A program made the position numbers and the translations under genes. A model generated the notes under the pieces. The model did not search any database and had not been told where the DNA came from. It saw only the letters and a list, made by a program, of their open reading frames with translations. A DNA stretch of 26,275 nt from JAKLDO01 sp035354435 (GTDB taxonomy: Bacteria > UBP6 > UBA1177): assembly GCA_035354435.1 (NCBI GenBank), contig DAOQAY010000027.1, positions 1-26,275 of the forward strand, given 5' to 3'. The first letter of the stretch is position 1. The number at the start of each line of letters is the position of its first letter. Shown here piece after piece: positions 22,801-26,275 of this stretch.

Positions 22801-24681
22801 GCCTTCTTTGAACTCAACAGTTTTCATCAGTCTTATCTGACCGTCTGAAACGATATCGAGGTATGCTCTGTCAGGAAGCATTGAAGGCTGTGCGACTGAA
22901 GGATCGAAACCGGTGAAAAGATCAACGGTCATTGTTTCCCCGACCTTGTAAATCGGCAGCTGAGTTGAAAGGAAAATGAACTCTCCGGAATCATCTTTGG
23001 TAAACGATACTGTATTTTCTATGGATTTGCCATTGTAAGACATTTTCATTGTAAGCGGCTTGTTTTCCGGCAGTATCATTTTGAACTGTGCCAGACCGCT
23101 TTCATCGGTATCAATCTTTTCTGAGATATTTTCGGCAGTTATCGTTACTGAACCAGCAACTGGCGAGCCGCTCGGATCGGTGAGTATGAGGAACATATCC
23201 TGTTCAATTCCGGGAAGCAGTTTGCCTGCCGCAGGAACAAGTGTCATTATTACCGGGGATTTGACAACCTTGATGCTTTTTATAACAGATTGAGAGTGAT
23301 TCGCTGAATCGGTAACGGTTATCTCAAATTTTGCAAGGGCTGTTCCCTGATCGAGACTGCTTCCTGTAAAATATGCCGGAAGTGCAGCGGCAAAAGTGTA
23401 TCTGCCATTCTTGTCAAGCACCGCATCAATTATTGCCACAGTATTTTCAGAAACATCAAAAGTTTTTATTTCGATATGTACTGTTCCGCCGTTTACAGGT
23501 TTTCCGTAAAAATAGTTGGAGTCTATTTTTCCGTTCACCGTTTCACCGGGCATATAAAATCCCTTGTCTGCTGTAAATTCAATTCCGAACTTGGGGAGCA
23601 CATATTTTTCAATATTTACTGTTTTTTCCTGAGCTACATCGCCGTCAGCAACGACAGATATCGTATATTTCCCGAGAGTTACAAGGTTCGCAAGTGTAAA
23701 ATCGCTTGCAAACACCCCGAATTCACTGGTTTTTCCTTTCTGTTTAAAAACTTTATTGCCTTTGGGGTCTTTGATTTCAAGAACAACATCGCTGTCTGTC
23801 ATCGGCTCCTTGCCGGGCAGTTTGAGCGAAAGTGAACGGATATGTATCACCTGACCGGGCTGATATACCGGTTTATCTGTTGTCAGAAGTATCTTTCTCA
23901 GTTTTTCAGCAGTGACAGAGCCTTCAACGCTTCTTGTTCCGTATGCGGTTTCTGTCGTGACCACCATTTTTAAAGAACCCTGAATTGAATCAGCAACTTC
24001 AACAGGTATAGATGCCATTCCGAATTTGTCGGTTTTCCCTGTAAATTCGCCCAGAAGAGTTTCTCCGTTGTAAAGTCCCACTTTAAGGTCTTTATGCATT
24101 ATCGGGTCGCCTGATATTATCGGATTGCCGGAAAGGATATCGGAAACGAATATTCTGAAAGTGGATTTCTCTCCGACAAGTATCTGTGTGCTTCCCATTA
24201 TCTGTGTCTTGATCCTCGGTGATATTCTGAAAAGTGACAGTTTGCCGGCGAGAGTAAAGCTTTTCCAGTTTATTGAATAGTTCATAATAAGTTTTGAAAG
24301 GTCTTCAAGTGCTGGAAGGTATTTTTTCCCGAGGTTTATCCTGAGTTCTTTGGTGGTCTGTGTTATCATTTCACTCGAAGAAGTTGTCATTCCGGTTGAT
24401 TCGACACCCGCCAGATCGAGAACTTTTATTGATATTCCGGCATCAAGATCAGGCGAATCGGCATCAAGTGCCACCGGTATGTTGAGATAGTACTGATCGC
24501 CGTCAAGCGAGACAAACATCTTAGCTTCGTTGACCGAAAGTGCACCGACTTTGATTATCCTGTCAGCATCATCTGCAAAAGGATTTTCCTTCCTGCTGTT
24601 TAATGAAGCCGTTGAGTTTGAACAGGAAACCACGCTGACGATCATAGCGATCACCAGAAAAAGAAAGCTTCTGACCTTCAT
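19807..24681 (-). CDS. Alpha-2-macroglobulin family lipoprotein with intact thioester
   Basis: Bacterial alpha-2-macroglobulins are envelope protease inhibitors: a protease cuts the bait region and is trapped, often covalently, by the thioester. This 1624-residue protein begins with a lipoprotein signal peptide (C20 in VVSC). It continues through macroglobulin (MG) domains (for example TTDKPVYQPGQ near 268 and TTDKTEYKPRE near 675) to VREWFPETLYY (927-937), the segment that follows the bait region in A2M. The thioester is PYGCFEQ with C1145 and Q1148, followed by an alpha-helical toroid and a C-terminal MG-type domain from about 1497. An insert with pseudopilin-like motifs (843-880) and a Gly/Asp repeat (about 902-920) lies at the bait position. 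No penicillin-binding protein PBP1C gene, the usual partner of E. coli YfhM, is adjacent; an S10 peptidase-like lipoprotein is divergent. Confidence 0.93.
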   Translation of the reverse strand: MKVRSFLFLVIAMIVSVVSCSNSTASLNSRKENPFADDADRIIKVGALSVNEAKMFVSLDGDQYYLNIPVALDADSPDLDAGISIKVLDLAGVESTGMTTSSSEMITQTTKELRINLGKKYLPALEDLSKLIMNYSINWKSFTLAGKLSLFRISPRIKTQIMGSTQILVGEKSTFRIFVSDILSGNPIISGDPIMHKDLKVGLYNGETLLGEFTGKTDKFGMASIPVEVADSIQGSLKMVVTTETAYGTRSVEGSVTAEKLRKILLTTDKPVYQPGQVIHIRSLSLKLPGKEPMTDSDVVLEIKDPKGNKVFKQKGKTSEFGVFASDFTLANLVTLGKYTISVVADGDVAQEKTVNIEKYVLPKFGIEFTADKGFYMPGETVNGKIDSNYFYGKPVNGGTVHIEIKTFDVSENTVAIIDAVLDKNGRYTFAAALPAYFTGSSLDQGTALAKFEITVTDSANHSQSVIKSIKVVKSPVIMTLVPAAGKLLPGIEQDMFLILTDPSGSPVAGSVTITAENISEKIDTDESGLAQFKMILPENKPLTMKMSYNGKSIENTVSFTKDDSGEFIFLSTQLPIYKVGETMTVDLFTGFDPSVAQPSMLPDRAYLDIVSDGQIRLMKTVEFKEGKGSVDIELDETMGGPLELLAYYLTDEGNIIRSSKAVYVRKTGSLNVKFTTDKTEYKPREVAKAQFEIKNKDGAPVVAALGVAIVDEAVFHVMDFNPGMEQTYFNIENSVMESTYAIYGLSYDDIVTGTEDTAKESEVEKKTEAFFAGNAAGLVHGLEADDYSKPENMFESASSNAAAARANEVFKSLIDSTTYDCSTVKLTQKEINDILAKPENTDPWDNIMSGTPGQSAYDTSTITVISAGSDEIAGTKDDVTVTVKICEMSWENGGGDPTDEGDAGDSGDSGDTGNTGNTGEKSAAKVREWFPETLYYNPQLITDEKGLADIELTMADSITTWRVTALANSTAGDLGSSLDSIKVFQDFFVDIDFPVSLTQNDSVAVPVGIYNYLGEPQTINLEAQSEDWFEMTGNQTISVTVPGNSVSSVYFPIKVKKIGKHTLTVFAYGSKMDDAVKRSVTVLPDGIMQDASVSELLNGNKSAKINIPVDAIPESAELFVKIYPGIMSQAVEGLDSMFQMPYGCFEQTSSATYPNILVLQYMLTTETVTPEIELKARDFISQGYQRLLTYEVTGGGFEWFGAEPAHFVLTAYGLLEFVDMSAVYEVDPDVITRTAAWMASRQEADGSFIPSSGGIAEGAINNFQDSVLRTTAYGVWALSRADKEKTARDKAVTYLESKASSAEDVYTKAMTAIALVKSGGSSTVINKLVGEIIDLKVEDENGSAHWEQTVNTETYSSGDNANLETTALVGLLLLEKGGYSDVADQILAWIVSQKDSFGNWSTTQGTILALRFMIESLNNGTSEADATVKISANGSPEMTVVITPEDSDVLRLIDLKEYLVYGTNNISIQFTGTGSMMYSAAATWYVPGEEETSTGPLTIDVQYDKTQLNVNDTVGVTVNIKNISDAGVSVILASIGIAPGFTLVPDKLDAAVSAGTYLQKYETTPRQIILYINHIGSGNTATFNFDLVADYPMEAATGESSVNPYYNPEQKFNNASQKLTVSE
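21923..21976 (-). repeat. Six tandem imperfect 9-bp repeats inside the macroglobulin gene
   Basis: Six consecutive 9-mers related to CCGGTATTT (plus strand) run from 21923 to 21976, encoding Gly-Asp/Asn-x triplets (GDS, GDT, GNT). Because the unit is three codons, gain or loss of copies would change linker length without breaking the frame. The repeat lies at the bait region position just before VREWFPET. Confidence 0.8.
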
Positions 24682-24750
24682 AATTCCGCCCCCGATAAAA
24701 TAAAAAAAAGCAATTCGATGCTTTAGTAGCTCTTAATTCAAAGATTTATC

Positions 24751-24779
24751 ATTTTATTCTTTTAAAATAGCGATGTCAA
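24751..24779 (-). promoter_or_regulatory. Promoter of the alpha-2-macroglobulin gene
   Basis: On the minus strand a perfect -35 TTGACA (24774-24779) and a -10 TAAAAT (24751-24756) are exactly 17 bases apart, a near-consensus sigma70 promoter. It predicts a leader of about 60 bases to the ATG at 24681. Confidence 0.7.
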
Positions 24780-24797
24780 TCGAAGCAAATTCTAACC

Positions 24798-24826
24798 TTT
24801 ACAATATTTACAATGATGCATACAAT
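24798..24826 (+). promoter_or_regulatory. Promoter of the S10 peptidase-like gene
   Basis: TTTACA (24798-24803) and TACAAT (24821-24826) are exactly 17 bases apart. Each box differs from consensus at one position. The divergent macroglobulin -35 box ends 18 bases away, so a regulator bound between them could control both genes. Confidence 0.65.
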
Positions 24827-24865
24827 CTCTATGAACAATGTGGATTTTTATTGTGAGGTTTTTTT

Positions 24866-26275
24866 ATGAATATATACAAATTTGCTGCGGTTATAACAGC
24901 TTTTGCTCTGTTCGCTTTTTCAGGATGTGAGCACAAAACAGTTTCACTAAGTGATGAAGATGCCGGTTATGATGATACTGATGCGGTTCAATCTGATGAA
25001 GGGGACATCGGGCCTGACGATGCTGCCGCTGATATCGACAGTTTTTTTTCTGATGATGATCCGGATGAAGATGTTGATGAGATGACAGACGAAGATTCAG
25101 ATGCTGATATTATTCAGAATATACCTTCCGAAACAGGTTTTATCGTCATTGAACCGGTTTCTTACCAGATGAAGACAACTCTCGGTTTTGTGAATAAAAC
25201 TTCTGATGAGGCCCGTATTTTCTATTATTTCCAGCCGGCTGATGAAAATATGGAGGAAAAACCGCTTGCTGTTTTTTTTAATGGCGGTCCTGGTTCGGCA
25301 AGTGATTTTCTGATGGGACTGAACACTGGTCCCAGAAGTCTTGATCAGTCGAAAAATGGCGGTCTCCCAGTCGGTCCCGGGCCTGCTTCATGGTCAAGTT
25401 TTGCCAATCTGCTTTACATTGATGCAAGGAACACGGGTTTTTCATACAGCATAGGCAGTGCATCAGACGGCATGAGTGCTCAGAATTTCAATCCTTTTTT
25501 TGATGGAGCTGATTTTGTCCGTACAGTTCTGCGTGTTCTTTCATCTCATCCGGCAATACAGAAAAACCCTGTTATTATTGTTGGTGAAAGCTATGGCGGA
25601 ACAAGGGCGAGCATAATGTCACATCTACTTTTGTTTCCTGACAGATATGGCAGTGATGGTGAAAATTACCGTGATCCATTGCTTGTTTCTGAGATAAAAT
25701 CACATTATTCCACAGTATTTTCGGAGCTTTCCGGTACCGTTCCTTCCGCTGAAAAGGCTGCGACTCAGTTCAGCGGCAGAGTTCTGATACAGCCTTATCT
25801 TTTCGGTAGCGATCAGGACACGGCGGCAGGAGAGTTATTCGAGGAGGAGGGTTCGCCTCCGTATATTATTGAAAGTGAAACGGGAACGGCATTTTCACCC
25901 TGTAAAGATCAGCTTGTTCCGGCACTTTGCGATCCTTCTACCAATACGCTGATTTATGTTCAGCAGTTTGCAGGGCGAGATCCGTATAAATATAACGAAA
26001 ACAGTTCGTGGAGCGGCGACCTTGAAGCATCGATACTGCCTGCAATACTTTCTTTGAAGTATTACAAAGAGTTTTTCGGCAGTGATCCGTCTGCTGTTCA
26101 GAAAATGTATTCATCGGAAAGGGTGAACGGTTACAAGACAACTTCCAATGTCATAGGTACAGTATCTGACTGGGTTATGGCTCCTGTTGATGTCGATCAG
26201 ACTGAATTTGTTGATGCTTTCGGCACATTGGGCACCGATGATTCATATTATCTTTCAATGAACAATGCTGCGTAC
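24866..26275 (+). CDS. Serine carboxypeptidase-like (peptidase S10) lipoprotein, cut by the right edge
   Basis: The frame is open from ATG 24866 to the last base (470 codons, no stop in the window), with GAGG 7 bases upstream of the start. The N-terminus is a lipoprotein signal peptide (hydrophobic stretch ending AFSGC, C21). A strongly acidic Asp/Glu-rich linker follows (about 30-85), a probable spacer from the membrane. The body has S10 hallmarks: the oxyanion-hole segment NGGPGSAS from residue 139, then LLYIDARNTGFSYS, and the nucleophile S242 in GESYGG. The catalytic Asp and His must lie further on, mostly beyond the window. S10 enzymes remove C-terminal residues from peptides; many bacterial homologues are uncharacterised. 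It is divergent from the alpha-2-macroglobulin, and the two may work on the same peptides or proteases outside the cell. Confidence 0.88.
   Translation, partial: MNIYKFAAVITAFALFAFSGCEHKTVSLSDEDAGYDDTDAVQSDEGDIGPDDAAADIDSFFSDDDPDEDVDEMTDEDSDADIIQNIPSETGFIVIEPVSYQMKTTLGFVNKTSDEARIFYYFQPADENMEEKPLAVFFNGGPGSASDFLMGLNTGPRSLDQSKNGGLPVGPGPASWSSFANLLYIDARNTGFSYSIGSASDGMSAQNFNPFFDGADFVRTVLRVLSSHPAIQKNPVIIVGESYGGTRASIMSHLLLFPDRYGSDGENYRDPLLVSEIKSHYSTVFSELSGTVPSAEKAATQFSGRVLIQPYLFGSDQDTAAGELFEEEGSPPYIIESETGTAFSPCKDQLVPALCDPSTNTLIYVQQFAGRDPYKYNENSSWSGDLEASILPAILSLKYYKEFFGSDPSAVQKMYSSERVNGYKTTSNVIGTVSDWVMAPVDVDQTEFVDAFGTLGTDDSYYLSMNNAAY

Overview
The window is a moderately AT-rich, gene-dense piece of a Gram-negative (diderm) genome. 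The evidence for an outer membrane is a type IV pilus/type II secretin, an Mla-type lipid transport operon, a periplasmic endonuclease I and several secreted lipoproteins. The pilQ-aroB neighbourhood, an MlaD with a barrel-like tail, and lipoproteins with Asp/Gly-rich linkers fit a deltaproteobacterial-grade lineage (Myxococcota or relatives). That placement is an inference, because no rRNA or other phylogenetic marker is present.

Layout from left to right. (1) 2-5198, plus strand: the C-terminal part of the secretin pilQ, aroB (3-dehydroquinate synthase), a Cys-rich lipoprotein whose start overlaps the aroB stop, and a 12-TM MMPL/RND-type exporter. (2) 5204-7817, minus strand: an OmpR-type response regulator overlapping a membrane hybrid histidine kinase. 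Divergent from it is an Amt ammonium channel (7923-9137), followed by a cytoplasmic Sel1-repeat protein (9234-9866). (3) 9867-14067, minus strand: a tight operon mlaE-mlaF-mlaD, then an Lgt-family protein with altered catalytic positions and a small membrane-anchored protein. (4) 14200-17008: an accessory-looking patch. It holds a protein with two related N-terminal segments and a PD-(D/E)XK-like nuclease domain, a 490-bp non-coding stretch with three 33-bp-spaced direct repeats (possibly a decayed transposon end), and a DUF4143-type AAA ATPase. (5) 17014-19687, minus strand: a polysaccharide flippase, a small protein resembling the C-terminal beta domain of an alpha-amylase, and endonuclease I. 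(6) 19807 to the end: a 1624-residue alpha-2-macroglobulin lipoprotein with an intact thioester motif, divergent from a serine carboxypeptidase-like (S10) lipoprotein that runs off the right edge. Two good sigma70-type promoters lie back to back between them.

Most of the window is envelope biology: secretion and pili, lipid transport, polysaccharide export, ammonium uptake, and an outer-surface protease/protease-inhibitor pair. The observations most worth checking are the pseudopilin-like insert and 9-bp repeat tract at the bait position of the macroglobulin, the Lgt paralogue with Cys in place of catalytic residues inside an mla operon, the orphan nuclease with duplicated N-terminal segments, and the 33-bp repeat array upstream of the DUF4143 ATPase. 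I see no complete mobile element, CRISPR array, rRNA, tRNA or convincing intrinsic terminator.
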